From Chthoniobacter flavus Ellin428 (GTDB lineage: Bacteria > Verrucomicrobiota > Verrucomicrobiia > Chthoniobacterales > Chthoniobacteraceae), in NCBI RefSeq assembly GCF_000173075.1, contig NZ_ABVL01000025.1:1-64000 (forward strand): a DNA stretch of 64,000 bases, given 5' to 3'. The position numbers and the translations under genes are program-made. The notes under the pieces were generated by a model. That model made no database searches. It worked only from the letters and a program-made list of their open reading frames with translations, and was not told the origin of the DNA. Positions 56,201 through 64,000 of this stretch are shown here, one piece after another. The stretch's first letter is position 1. Every line of letters starts with the position of its first letter.

Positions 56201-59200
56201 CATCAACGGCGGCAATCTCTCCTTCGGTCTCCAGACGAGATCCTCGACGGGCGCGCTCGCCGGCTCCGGCGACCTGGTGCTGACGAATACCAGCAATCGT
56301 GGCGTCACTTTCAACGTCGGCAACGATGGCGTCAGCACCACCTATACTGGCGCGCTCACCGGACTGGGCACCCTGGTCAAAACCGGCCCCGGCACGCTCA
56401 CGCTCACCAATCCAAACTCGACGGCGAACATCACGCTTTCGCAAGGCGGTCTCAACATCAGCGCGAATGGGAACGCGCTCGGCTCGGGCACGTTTACCTA
56501 CAACGGCGGAGCGCTCAATTTCGGCTCGAGTGTGTCGGCGGGCGGCCTGGCGGGAACAGCCGATCTCGCGCTGCACGGCGCCGTTTTCACCGTCGGCAGC
56601 AACGGCGCCACCACGAGTTACGCAGGCGCGCTCTCCGGCGGCACATTGATCATGAATGGCCCGGGCACACTTGGATTGGCGGGCACAGGTTCCTCCGCCG
56701 GCATCGGGCTCCTCGCCGGCACGATCGATCTCAGCGGCAGCAGTACCGGCCTGGGCACGGGAATCTTCACGATCAATGGTGGCAATCTTACGTTCGGCAA
56801 CCAGACCAGTGCCTCGGCCGGCTCACTGGCTGGGTCCGGCGGGCTGGTGCTGACGAATGCCAGCAATCAAGGCGTCGCTTTCACCGTCGGCGCCAATAAC
56901 CTCTCCACCACTTACACAGGCGCGGTCTCCGGATTGGGCACGCTGGTCAAGACTGGCTCCGGCCTGCTCACGCTGACCAATTCGAATTCGACCGCGGGCA
57001 TTACCGTGTCGCAAGGCGGAATCGATATCAGCCAGAATGGCAACGCCCTCGGCACCGGCACCCTCACCGTGAACAACGGCGGCTTCCTCAATGTCGGCAA
57101 CCTCACGAATATTTCGGCCGGTGCCTTTGCCGGCTTCGGCACCTTCACTCTCCAAAACAATTTCGGCAGTCCGCTCATTTTCACCGTGGGCAGCAACGGC
57201 GCCTCCACGAGCTATTCGGGACAACTCTTCGGACCCGGCACCCTCGTCAAGGTGGGCACCGGCACGATGGCACTGACCGCCTCCAACTCGACCGCCAACC
57301 TCACCCTGGCCAACGGCGCATTCGACATCAGCTTCAACGGCGACGCTCTCGGCTTGGGCGTGTTCACGATCAATGGCGGCGCGCTGAATTTCGGAACGCT
57401 GACCAGTGCCACGGCGGGCGGGCTGGCGGGTTCGGGCGGGCTCGTGCTCACGAACACGAGCAATCAAGGAGTGACCTTCACCGTGGGTAGCAATAACGTC
57501 CCCACTACCTACGCCGGGGCGGTCACCGGCCTGGGCACGCTGGTCAAAACGGGCACCGGCTCGCTCGCACTCACCAACTCCAATTCGACCGCGGCGATCA
57601 CGCTCTCCCAAGGCACGCTCGACCTTAGCCAATATGGTTCCGCTCTCGGCTCGGGTACCTTTACCGACAACGGCGGGACGCTCAATTTCGGCTCGCTCAC
57701 GTCCGCGTCAGCCGGAGGACTGGCGGGAACCGGCACTCTCTCGCTGTCCAACAACTCCTTCCAGCCGGTCGCTCTCACCGTCGGCAGCAACGGTGTGTCG
57801 ACGACTTTTCCCGGACAGATCTCCGGCCCCGGTTCGCTGGTCAAAGTGGGCGCGGGTACTTTGACGCTCACCGCGGCCAATACTTACGGCGGTGGCACGA
57901 TCATCAACGGCGGCTCGATCGTCAGCACCAATGTCGGCACTTCCTTCTCCGTTTTCGGCGGCGGCCCGGTGTCCGTGGGCGTCAATGGTATGCTCACCGG
58001 CGTAGGCTTCATACCCGGCAACACCGCGGTAAATGGCACACTCGCTCCGGGCAACCCGATCGGCACCCTGAATTTCGGCAACACGCTGAGTCTTGCGAAC
58101 ACCGGGCAATTGCAGATCACCTTGGGTGGCGAGACACCCGGCACGAATTACAGCCAGGTCTTCGTGCAAAACCAGTTCACCCTTTCCGGCAACCTGAACC
58201 TCAGTTTCGCCAATGGCTTCCTGCCGAATGTCGGGGACAAGTTCTTCATTCTCGACACGGTGGGTGGTAGTGCAATCAGCGGCACTTTTGCCAACGTCAC
58301 CCCACTGGGTGGCAACGTCGGCCAGATCACGTTCGACGGCGTGACCTTTCAGGTGAACTACGCCGACAGCAATACGGATGGCGGGTCCAATGATGTCTCG
58401 CTCACCTACATGGGATCCGCCGGCTCTGGTTTCTTCACCTGGTCGGGCGCAGGAGCAAATACGAATTGGTCCACAAACGCGAACTGGTTGAACGGCACCG
58501 CACCATCCACTAGCACCTTCGCCACGCAGCTCATCTTTTCGGGCTCGGGCACGGGCAACTTCCTCACGCCGAACAATGATACCGCCGGCTTCGAGGCGGG
58601 TAGCATCAGTATTCAGCCCGGCACCGGGAATTTCGTGTTCTCCGGACAATCGATCTTTCTCGGCAGTGGTGGCCTCACCTCCACTCGGACCGGGACGCAG
58701 ACGTTCAACAACGCCATTGAGCTCTTCGCCAATCAGACCTGGAATATCGGCAACGGCAGCACGGTGCTCATCAATGGGAACATCTCTGGTTTTAGCTCCC
58801 CCACGCTGACCAAGACCGGGTCCGGCACGTTGATCCTCGCGGGCGCCACCTCCCTCATTAACGGGCTCACCATTAGTGCGGGGACACTGCAGTTGGGCAA
58901 TGGTGGAACGACCGGCACCCTCCCTAACTTCATGCCGATCGTCGATAACGGGAACCTGACCTTCAATTTCTCGCGAACCGTTGTCGAGACAACCGACTTC
59001 GGTCCCATTTCCGGCGCCGGGACCGTAACTCAGGCCGGCCCGGCCAGCGTCTTTCTCAACTCCAACACTTACACCGGTGGCACGATCATCACGGGTGGCC
59101 TGATCAATTTCGGAGGGACCGGTCTCGGCACCGGTCCGGTCACGCTCAATGGCGGTGGCCTGCAGTGGTCTACCTTGATCGACATTTCCTCGCAGCTCGC

Positions 59201-62200
59201 GCCGATCGGTCCTTTAGGTGGTACCTTCGACACCAATGGCAACAGCTTCAGCTTCAACAATCCCATCAGTGGAACAGGCACGCTCACCAAAACGGGCGAC
59301 GGCACGCTCACCCTGAATCCCGACAGCCTCGGGTTCAGCGGCGGCTTCACGGTCCTGCAGGGCAGTCTGAATTACGGCTTTGCTTCGAACGCCCTCGGCA
59401 CGGGGACGATCACGCTCGCCGGTGGAACGATCGGGTTTACCAACCTGACGAACGCAAATGCCGGTGCGCTGGCCGGGACGGGTAACATCGTGCTCACCAA
59501 TGCGTTCAACCAGCCGGTCAATCTTTTCGTCGGCGGCAATGGCGCCTCAACGACTTATTCCGGCACGCTTTCGGGCTTGGGCACGCTCACCATGAATGGC
59601 ACCGGCACCTTCACACTCGCCGGCGACAGCACTGGCTCGCCCAGCGCGGTCCTCCTCCAGCAAGGCACGGTCGCGCTGGGTACGACGAACGCCGCCGCCG
59701 GTTACCTGCTGGTTTTGAATGGGGGCAGCCTGTCGTTCGGAACGCTCACCAGCGCCTCCGTGGGCGGACTCCAGGGCAACGGATCGGTGACACTGGCGAA
59801 TGTCACTAACCAAGCCGTTGCGCTCAGCGTCGGCGCCAATAACAGTTCGAGCAATTTCACGGGGGCACTGACCGGCCCGGGCGCGCTCATCAAGGAAGGC
59901 ACCGGCACGCTCACGCTGACTAACCCGACCTCGACGGCAGCGATCACACTCAACGCGGGGACCATTGATATCAATAACAGCCCCAACGCGCTGGGTGGCA
60001 GCACCTTTACCATCAACGGCGGCACGCTGAACTTCGACACCCAGAACACCGTTTTTGCCGGCGCTCTGGCGGGTTCCGGCCCGCTGGTCCTGACAAATAG
60101 CAACAACCAGCCCGTCCAATTCATCGTGGGCAGCAATGGCGCCTCCACAACCTATTCGGGCACGCTCTCCGGCTTCGGCGGGCTCATCATGAATGGCACG
60201 GGCACGCTCACGCTCGCCGGGGATAGCACCGGATCGATGAGCGCCATCAGCCTGCAGCAAGGCACTGTTGCGCTCGCCACGCCGAACGCCGCCGCCGGTT
60301 ACACGCTCGCTCTGAATGGTGGAACCCTGTCCTTCGGATCGCTAACCACTACCACGGCGGGAGCCTTGCAAAGCAACAACGGCACGCTCACGCTCACCAA
60401 CACCTACAATCAAGCGGTCACCTTCACCGTGGGGGGAAACAATAGCTCGACGACCTTCGGAGGTTTGCTGAATGGCCTCGGCACGCTCGTAAAAACGGGC
60501 ACGGGTACCCTCACGCTGGGCAACCCGAATTCGACCGCCGCGATCGCGCTCAACGCGGGGACCATTGATATCAATAATAGCTCCAACGGGCTGGGTTCCG
60601 GCACCTTTACCATCAACGGCGGCACGCTGAAATTCGACGGTCAGACCGTCGTCTTCGCCGGCGCTCTCGCCGGTTCAGGAAACCTGGCGCTGACAAATAG
60701 CCTCAACCAGCCTGTCCAATTCGTCGTCGGCAGCAACAACGCCTCGACGACCTATTCAGGCACGCTCACCGGTCTCGGCGGAGTCACCATGAATGGCCCG
60801 GGCACGCTGACGCTTGCCGGGGATAGCACCGGCTCGATCAGCAACGTCAACTTGCAGCAAGGCACCGTCGCGCTCGGCACACCGAACGCCGCCGCGGGCT
60901 ATACGCTGAATTTCTCCGGCGGAACACTTTCCTTCGGAATACTGACCAGCGCCACCGTCGGCGGCTTGCAAGGAGGTGACGGCGTCACCCCATTGGTGCT
61001 CACCAACACGAACAACCGGGGAATTACGCTTGCCGTCGGCGCCAATGGTGTCCAGACAACCTTTTCCAACCCGCTGACCGGCCTGGGCACGTTGGTAAAG
61101 ATCGGCAACGGCACGCTGACCTTGAGCAACTCGACATCCACCGCGGCGATCACTTTGGCGGCCGGCAGGCTCCGCCTCGGTGTCAACAATGCGTTGGGTT
61201 CCGGCACCTTCACTCTCAATGGCGGCACGCTGTCTACCAATGGAATGACGAATCTGGGCACCGGCACGTTCACCATCAACGGTGGCTCGATCGATTTTGG
61301 CAGCCAGGCGAACGCGGTCGTGGGCTCTCTCGCGGGCTCAGGCGATCTGGTGCTCACCAATGGCTCCAACGCGCCGGTCCTTTTCATTGTCAACGGCAGC
61401 AGTTCCACCACTTATTCCGGAAAAATCACCGGCCTCGGCCAGGTAGCCATGCAAAGCTCGGCGGGGACACTCACCCTCGCGGGCGACAGCACGGGCGCCA
61501 ACGGCAGCGTCACGCTGCAGCAAGGGACGGTCGCGTTGGGCACGCCTCAAGCGGCCGCGGGTTATACTCTTACGCTCAATGGCGGCGCGCTGTCGTTCGG
61601 CGCCCTGACGAATGTCACCGTCGGCGGACTCCTGGGCAACGCGCCCCTCACTCTCACCAATAGCAACAACCAGCCCGTCACCTTGACCGTCGGAGCGAAC
61701 AGCCCCGTCGGAATCTACAACGGCGCGCTACTTGGATCCGGCTCCCTGGTCATGAATGGCGGTGGCACGCTCACCTTGGGCAATCTCGGCACGACCGTTC
61801 CCATCACGCTCAACGCCGGCACCATCAATCTCGGCGCGAACAACGTCTTGGGATCGGGAGTCTTCACCATGAATGGCGGCACGCTGAGCCTGAACAATTT
61901 TACGCCCGGTGGGAGTATGTTCACCATCAACGGCGGCACGGTCAATTTCGGGAGTCAGACGAACGCCCAGATCAGCTCCCTCGCGGGCACGGGTGGACTT
62001 GTGTTGACCAACACGAACAACCAGCCAGTCACCCTCAACGTCAATACGATCGCCGGCAATCCCACGAGTTACGGAGGTGCGCTGACCGGTCTGGGTACGC
62101 TCGTCGTGAACGGTTCCGGCGTTCTCTCACTCACCGGCAGCAATTCGACCGCTCCCATCACGCTGAACGGCAGCACGATCGATCTCAGCGCGAATGGCAA

Positions 62201-63083
62201 CGGCCTCGGTACGGGCCTCTTCACGATCTTAGGAGGCGGGCTCAACTTCGGGGCGTTGACCGCCGCCTCCGCAGGTGGACTTACCGGCAGCGGTCTGCTG
62301 ACGCTGACCAACACGAGCAACCAAGGCGTCGCTTTCACGGTCGGAGCGAACAATGGCTCGACGAGTTTCACCGGCACGCTGACCGGGCTCGGTTCCCTCA
62401 TCAAAATGGGAACGGGCACCCTGACTCTCACCCACCTGAACAGCTACAACGGGGGCACGAACATCAACAATGGTGCTGTGGCCATCACCAACGTGGGCGC
62501 GTCTTCCGTTCTCGGCACCGGCCCGGTCCACGTCGGCCTTGCCGGAACTCTCACCGGCAACGGTCAGGTCGTCGGCGCGGCCTCTATCGACGGCACCGTA
62601 GCTCCCGGCAATCCTTCCGGCAACACGATCGGCCAAATTATCTTTGGCAGCCTGACGTTCACCAGCGTTGCGCATCTTCAGCTCGAATTGGGCGCTGGCT
62701 CCCCAGGCACAGGCTATGACCAGGTCGTCAGTAACGGCCAGATCACCCTCGCGGGTAATCTCGATGTCAGCCTCATGGATGGCTTTACCCCCTTCCTCGG
62801 CGAGAAATTCTTCATCCTCGATGACACGCCCATCGGGCTGACCATTACCGGCGCCTTCGCCAACGTCACCCCCACCGGCGGCGCGACTGGATTGTTCACC
62901 ATTCCCGGCGTGGCCAACTTCGCGGTCAACTACGCGGACACCAGCGGAATGGACGGCAACAGCACGCTCAACGACGTCTCGCTCATCTACCTCGGCATCC
63001 CCGAGCCATCGTCGGTCGTGGCGCTGTTGGGTGGTGCTCTGACACTCCTCGGTTGGCGCCGGCGGCGTACTCGCCGAGGGTAA
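53202..63083 (+). CDS. Second giant autotransporter-strand-repeat PEP-CTERM protein
   Basis: Exported protein of about 3,293 residues and colinear paralogue of the 42 kb protein. The chosen ATG gives MKHRPSISSRALRRFILANT, matching the neighbour's N-terminus (MRHRSSFPF...RRAKRLILTNT); an ATG 66 bp upstream adds only non-signal residues. Strand repeats fill residues 60-1600. A closing domain at about 1627-1738 (FFILDTVGG, NDVSLTY) is followed by a second start-like module (FFTWSGAGANTNW at about 1744), more repeats, and a second closing domain at about 3147-3263 (FFILDDTPIG, NDVSLIY). The tail is IPEPSS, a hydrophobic helix and WRRRRTRRG, a PEP-CTERM signal. Function as cell-surface or matrix scaffold is inferred. 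Confidence 0.9.
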   Translation: MKHRPSISSRALRRFILANTIAGLVVTSLATTNLFIGSGSWNTPGNWSQNHVPGSSDALFFNSPAQLDNQLNGSFTAQTWSFDTGSSSFNVNANTSSATPQTLTLTGGTNANGGADLISLSAKTTGTITLGGTAGVGTLTIAFGATNGTISVANSAAKLVVGANAHLTGINGITKNGAGTLQILSTNSYTGGTTINFGTIAFANGSLGSGTITLNGGGLQWLPGNTQDISGQLGPVGFGGGMLDTNGNNVTFTGALTGTGTVNKVGTGTLTLTNASSTAPITLTAGTLALSSPGALGSGTFTLNGGTLSFGALSSASAGALSGSGSLTLMNNGNQPVNFTVGSNGASTFFSGSISGQGALFQSGAGTLTLSGDTSNLTGAIGVNQGTVILAASNVTLPGTMQLSGGNLGFGNNTATASIGSFGGAAPSIFSTQNGLGAPVAVTVGGSNNTFGFSGTITGNGSITKVGSGTMSLSGDSSTFTGGLALNAGALQISSSNALGTGTFTYNGGTLSFLTQNSFSAGALAGSGNISLQNNSSQPVTFTVGANGASTTYSGMLSGTGTLVKVGTGTLALTNPVSAANIQLQAGTLDVSASATALGLGIFTINGGALAFGTQTSSSVGALAGSGNLVLTNANNQGVTFNVGPLTASTTYSGAITGLGTLVVNSSGTLTLSGSGSTAGITLQSGSINLSLNGAALGTGTFTINGPSSAMHYGSQPNINAGALAGNGTLNLQNDSFQPVIFSVGSNGASTTFSGTLAGNGTLVMNGPGTMTLSGNNAGFTGTVSVNQGTVLFSSVSPNVSLPGNLNLAGGNAGFVGNLVNTASFGSINATSASSSLSTQNDLGQPLAVTVGTNGSSMTFQGSLTGTGTVIKQGPGTLTLANPNSTANITLASGTINTSQNGLGTGTFTFNGGTLNFGSSVSAGGLAGTADLALHGAVFTVGSNGATTSYAGALSNGLLVMNGPGTLQLTGTASSASITLLAGTIDLSLSDLGLGQGVFTINGGNLSFGLQTRSSTGALAGSGDLVLTNTSNRGVTFNVGNDGVSTTYTGALTGLGTLVKTGPGTLTLTNPNSTANITLSQGGLNISANGNALGSGTFTYNGGALNFGSSVSAGGLAGTADLALHGAVFTVGSNGATTSYAGALSGGTLIMNGPGTLGLAGTGSSAGIGLLAGTIDLSGSSTGLGTGIFTINGGNLTFGNQTSASAGSLAGSGGLVLTNASNQGVAFTVGANNLSTTYTGAVSGLGTLVKTGSGLLTLTNSNSTAGITVSQGGIDISQNGNALGTGTLTVNNGGFLNVGNLTNISAGAFAGFGTFTLQNNFGSPLIFTVGSNGASTSYSGQLFGPGTLVKVGTGTMALTASNSTANLTLANGAFDISFNGDALGLGVFTINGGALNFGTLTSATAGGLAGSGGLVLTNTSNQGVTFTVGSNNVPTTYAGAVTGLGTLVKTGTGSLALTNSNSTAAITLSQGTLDLSQYGSALGSGTFTDNGGTLNFGSLTSASAGGLAGTGTLSLSNNSFQPVALTVGSNGVSTTFPGQISGPGSLVKVGAGTLTLTAANTYGGGTIINGGSIVSTNVGTSFSVFGGGPVSVGVNGMLTGVGFIPGNTAVNGTLAPGNPIGTLNFGNTLSLANTGQLQITLGGETPGTNYSQVFVQNQFTLSGNLNLSFANGFLPNVGDKFFILDTVGGSAISGTFANVTPLGGNVGQITFDGVTFQVNYADSNTDGGSNDVSLTYMGSAGSGFFTWSGAGANTNWSTNANWLNGTAPSTSTFATQLIFSGSGTGNFLTPNNDTAGFEAGSISIQPGTGNFVFSGQSIFLGSGGLTSTRTGTQTFNNAIELFANQTWNIGNGSTVLINGNISGFSSPTLTKTGSGTLILAGATSLINGLTISAGTLQLGNGGTTGTLPNFMPIVDNGNLTFNFSRTVVETTDFGPISGAGTVTQAGPASVFLNSNTYTGGTIITGGLINFGGTGLGTGPVTLNGGGLQWSTLIDISSQLAPIGPLGGTFDTNGNSFSFNNPISGTGTLTKTGDGTLTLNPDSLGFSGGFTVLQGSLNYGFASNALGTGTITLAGGTIGFTNLTNANAGALAGTGNIVLTNAFNQPVNLFVGGNGASTTYSGTLSGLGTLTMNGTGTFTLAGDSTGSPSAVLLQQGTVALGTTNAAAGYLLVLNGGSLSFGTLTSASVGGLQGNGSVTLANVTNQAVALSVGANNSSSNFTGALTGPGALIKEGTGTLTLTNPTSTAAITLNAGTIDINNSPNALGGSTFTINGGTLNFDTQNTVFAGALAGSGPLVLTNSNNQPVQFIVGSNGASTTYSGTLSGFGGLIMNGTGTLTLAGDSTGSMSAISLQQGTVALATPNAAAGYTLALNGGTLSFGSLTTTTAGALQSNNGTLTLTNTYNQAVTFTVGGNNSSTTFGGLLNGLGTLVKTGTGTLTLGNPNSTAAIALNAGTIDINNSSNGLGSGTFTINGGTLKFDGQTVVFAGALAGSGNLALTNSLNQPVQFVVGSNNASTTYSGTLTGLGGVTMNGPGTLTLAGDSTGSISNVNLQQGTVALGTPNAAAGYTLNFSGGTLSFGILTSATVGGLQGGDGVTPLVLTNTNNRGITLAVGANGVQTTFSNPLTGLGTLVKIGNGTLTLSNSTSTAAITLAAGRLRLGVNNALGSGTFTLNGGTLSTNGMTNLGTGTFTINGGSIDFGSQANAVVGSLAGSGDLVLTNGSNAPVLFIVNGSSSTTYSGKITGLGQVAMQSSAGTLTLAGDSTGANGSVTLQQGTVALGTPQAAAGYTLTLNGGALSFGALTNVTVGGLLGNAPLTLTNSNNQPVTLTVGANSPVGIYNGALLGSGSLVMNGGGTLTLGNLGTTVPITLNAGTINLGANNVLGSGVFTMNGGTLSLNNFTPGGSMFTINGGTVNFGSQTNAQISSLAGTGGLVLTNTNNQPVTLNVNTIAGNPTSYGGALTGLGTLVVNGSGVLSLTGSNSTAPITLNGSTIDLSANGNGLGTGLFTILGGGLNFGALTAASAGGLTGSGLLTLTNTSNQGVAFTVGANNGSTSFTGTLTGLGSLIKMGTGTLTLTHLNSYNGGTNINNGAVAITNVGASSVLGTGPVHVGLAGTLTGNGQVVGAASIDGTVAPGNPSGNTIGQIIFGSLTFTSVAHLQLELGAGSPGTGYDQVVSNGQITLAGNLDVSLMDGFTPFLGEKFFILDDTPIGLTITGAFANVTPTGGATGLFTIPGVANFAVNYADTSGMDGNSTLNDVSLIYLGIPEPSSVVALLGGALTLLGWRRRRTRRG

Positions 63084-63113
63084 GACGCCGCACCGCACGC
63101 GCCCCCCAACCAA

Positions 63114-63218
63114 AATAGGAGAGATAGGAGTTATAGGAAGAATAGGAGAAATAGGACTCCTATAACTCCCATTCTTCCTATTCCTCCTATTCCTCCTATT
63201 CCTCCTATTCCTCCTATT
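63114..63218. repeat. Inverted repeat plus 9-bp tandem repeat between convergent genes
   Basis: GGAGTTATAGGA (63127-63138) and TCCTATAACTCC (63158-63169) pair perfectly over 12 bp around a 19-base loop, and the flanks pair imperfectly for about 17 more. Four perfect CCTCCTATT units (63183-63218) follow one variant unit. The purine-rich left arm and pyrimidine-rich right arm make it strongly strand-asymmetric. Confidence 0.85.
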
Positions 63219-63250
63219 CGGATCGGCCGCTTCCGCCGCCGCATCCCAAT

Positions 63251-64000
63251 TCAGTACAGGAACACCAACTCGTTATTCTCCAGCACGGCCTGCGTGTAGC
63301 GCTCCATCACGTTGAGCTGCTTTACGGGTTCCATGGCCTTGAGGGCTTTGGCCTTGCGCGCCTTGGTCGCATCGTCGTCGCTGGCTTGCGGGGCGAGCTT
63401 CGGATCGGGAATTGTCGGCGGATCATCGGAGAGGAAGTTCCGGGCGAGGACGAGTTCCTGCGCCGTGGGCTGACGCTGGAAAGCGGTCCGGTAGATGAAG
63501 CGCACTTTGTCTTCATCGATGCCATCCTTCGGGAAGTCGGAACGCGTGAGAAGGTTCTTCACCTGTTCGACAACGAACGGACTGTTCATCAGGAAAAGCG
63601 CCTGCTGCGGCACCGTGGTGAGCATGCGCTCGCCGTTGGTCATGTCGGGGTTCGCGAAGTCGAACGTGCCAAACATATCCGGCAACGAATTGCGATCGAC
63701 CATCGCGTAGACCGTGCGGCGATCCGTGCTCGTCTTCGGCGTCATCGCGTCGGCGACCATGGCGCGGTAACGGTTGGAAACCGTGGAAGCCGCCATGATG
63801 AACGGACGGCCATTCAAGTCGCGATCCAGCTTGCCGGCGAGGATGAGCAACGTGTCGCGGGTTTCCTCGAAATCGAGTCGCTGGACATTCATCCGCCAGA
63901 GCCACTGGTTGGTCGGATCGTCGCGCAGGGCCTTGTCATTCGGCGCGCTGCTTTGTTGATAGGTGGACGAGAGCAGGATGAGCTTGTGCAGCTTCTTGAA
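63251..64000 (-). CDS. DUF1553 (PSD1-type) protein, C-terminal part, cut by window edge
   Basis: The frame stays open to the right edge, so only the last 249 residues are seen. The sequence KLHKLILLSSTYQQSS, the DLNGRPF region, RRTVYAMVDRNSLPDMFGTFDFANPDM and TVPQQALFLMNSPFV are diagnostic of DUF1553, the C-terminal domain of large exported proteins common in Planctomycetota and Verrucomicrobiota, usually paired with DUF1549 and cytochrome-like PSC domains. Such genes commonly sit beside DUF1501 or sulfatase genes, which would be further right. Biochemical function unknown. It converges with the second giant gene. Confidence 0.9.
   Translation of the reverse strand, partial: FKKLHKLILLSSTYQQSSAPNDKALRDDPTNQWLWRMNVQRLDFEETRDTLLILAGKLDRDLNGRPFIMAASTVSNRYRAMVADAMTPKTSTDRRTVYAMVDRNSLPDMFGTFDFANPDMTNGERMLTTVPQQALFLMNSPFVVEQVKNLLTRSDFPKDGIDEDKVRFIYRTAFQRQPTAQELVLARNFLSDDPPTIPDPKLAPQASDDDATKARKAKALKAMEPVKQLNVMERYTQAVLENNELVFLY

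Noticed and set aside
42238..63083. CRISPR-like or satellite arrays
   Set aside because: The regular repetition is protein-coding, with period about 290 bp and frame preserved throughout; there are no short identical repeats with unique spacers.
1..64000. tRNA, rRNA or exosortase genes
   Set aside because: No T-loop-like GGTTCGAATC context in an intergenic region, no rRNA sequence, and no exosortase-like membrane protein was found.

Overview
The window looks like a chromosome segment of a Gram-negative member of the Verrucomicrobiota or a close PVC relative. The evidence is an outer-membrane lifestyle (apolipoprotein N-acyltransferase, FadL-type porin, two autotransporter beta-barrels), PEP-CTERM proteins, autotransporter-associated strand repeats, a DUF1553 (planctomycete PSD1-type) gene at the right edge, a c-type cytochrome/sorbosone dehydrogenase fusion, GC-rich DNA, and few Shine-Dalgarno sequences. 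The phylum assignment is inference. No rRNA, tRNA, CRISPR array, prophage or replication origin was seen.

Layout. 0-3.1 kb: decayed IS1634-like transposase, then ogg and rex on the minus strand and an RsuA/RluB pseudouridine synthase on plus. 3.3-14.4 kb: two autotransporters with closely related barrels flank lnt; the first carries three PA14 domains and one frameshift. 14.8-24.7 kb: a co-directional run of nrdR, an ATP-cone-like hypothetical, a HIT protein, an ICMT-like membrane methyltransferase, a ketoacyl synthase whose nucleophile is Ser instead of Cys, two histidine kinases coupled to it by stop/start overlaps, a FadL-like porin and a receiver-kinase fusion. This is the best candidate for an undescribed system, possibly lipid-linked signalling. 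24.8-33 kb: mixed metabolic, transport and hypothetical genes. 33.2-38.3 kb: minus-strand erpA, a proline-rich membrane protein, serA and pepA. 38.4-41.9 kb: mutL and a cardiolipin synthase. 42.2-63.1 kb: two colinear giant PEP-CTERM proteins of about 3,300-3,400 residues made almost entirely of strand repeats. 63.25 kb to the end: 3' part of a DUF1553 gene.

The four repeat-rich surface proteins share one passenger type but use two anchors: C-terminal beta-barrels (3.3 and 11.9 kb) and PEP-CTERM tails (42 and 53 kb). No exosortase is in the window. The giants show internal duplication and appear to be tandem fusions of two ancestral units.

Non-coding DNA is unusually structured. Four of the six convergent gene gaps hold inverted-repeat elements of three types. 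Degenerate 7-bp tandem repeats precede rluB-like, mutL and cls, and both 7-bp and 9-bp repeats lie inside the mutL linker. An NrdR-box-like dyad sits between the likely -35 and -10 of nrdR. At least four apparent +1 shifts in short G/C runs break the transposase, an autotransporter, the receiver-kinase and the cytochrome-dehydrogenase gene; this pattern may be a sequencing artefact.
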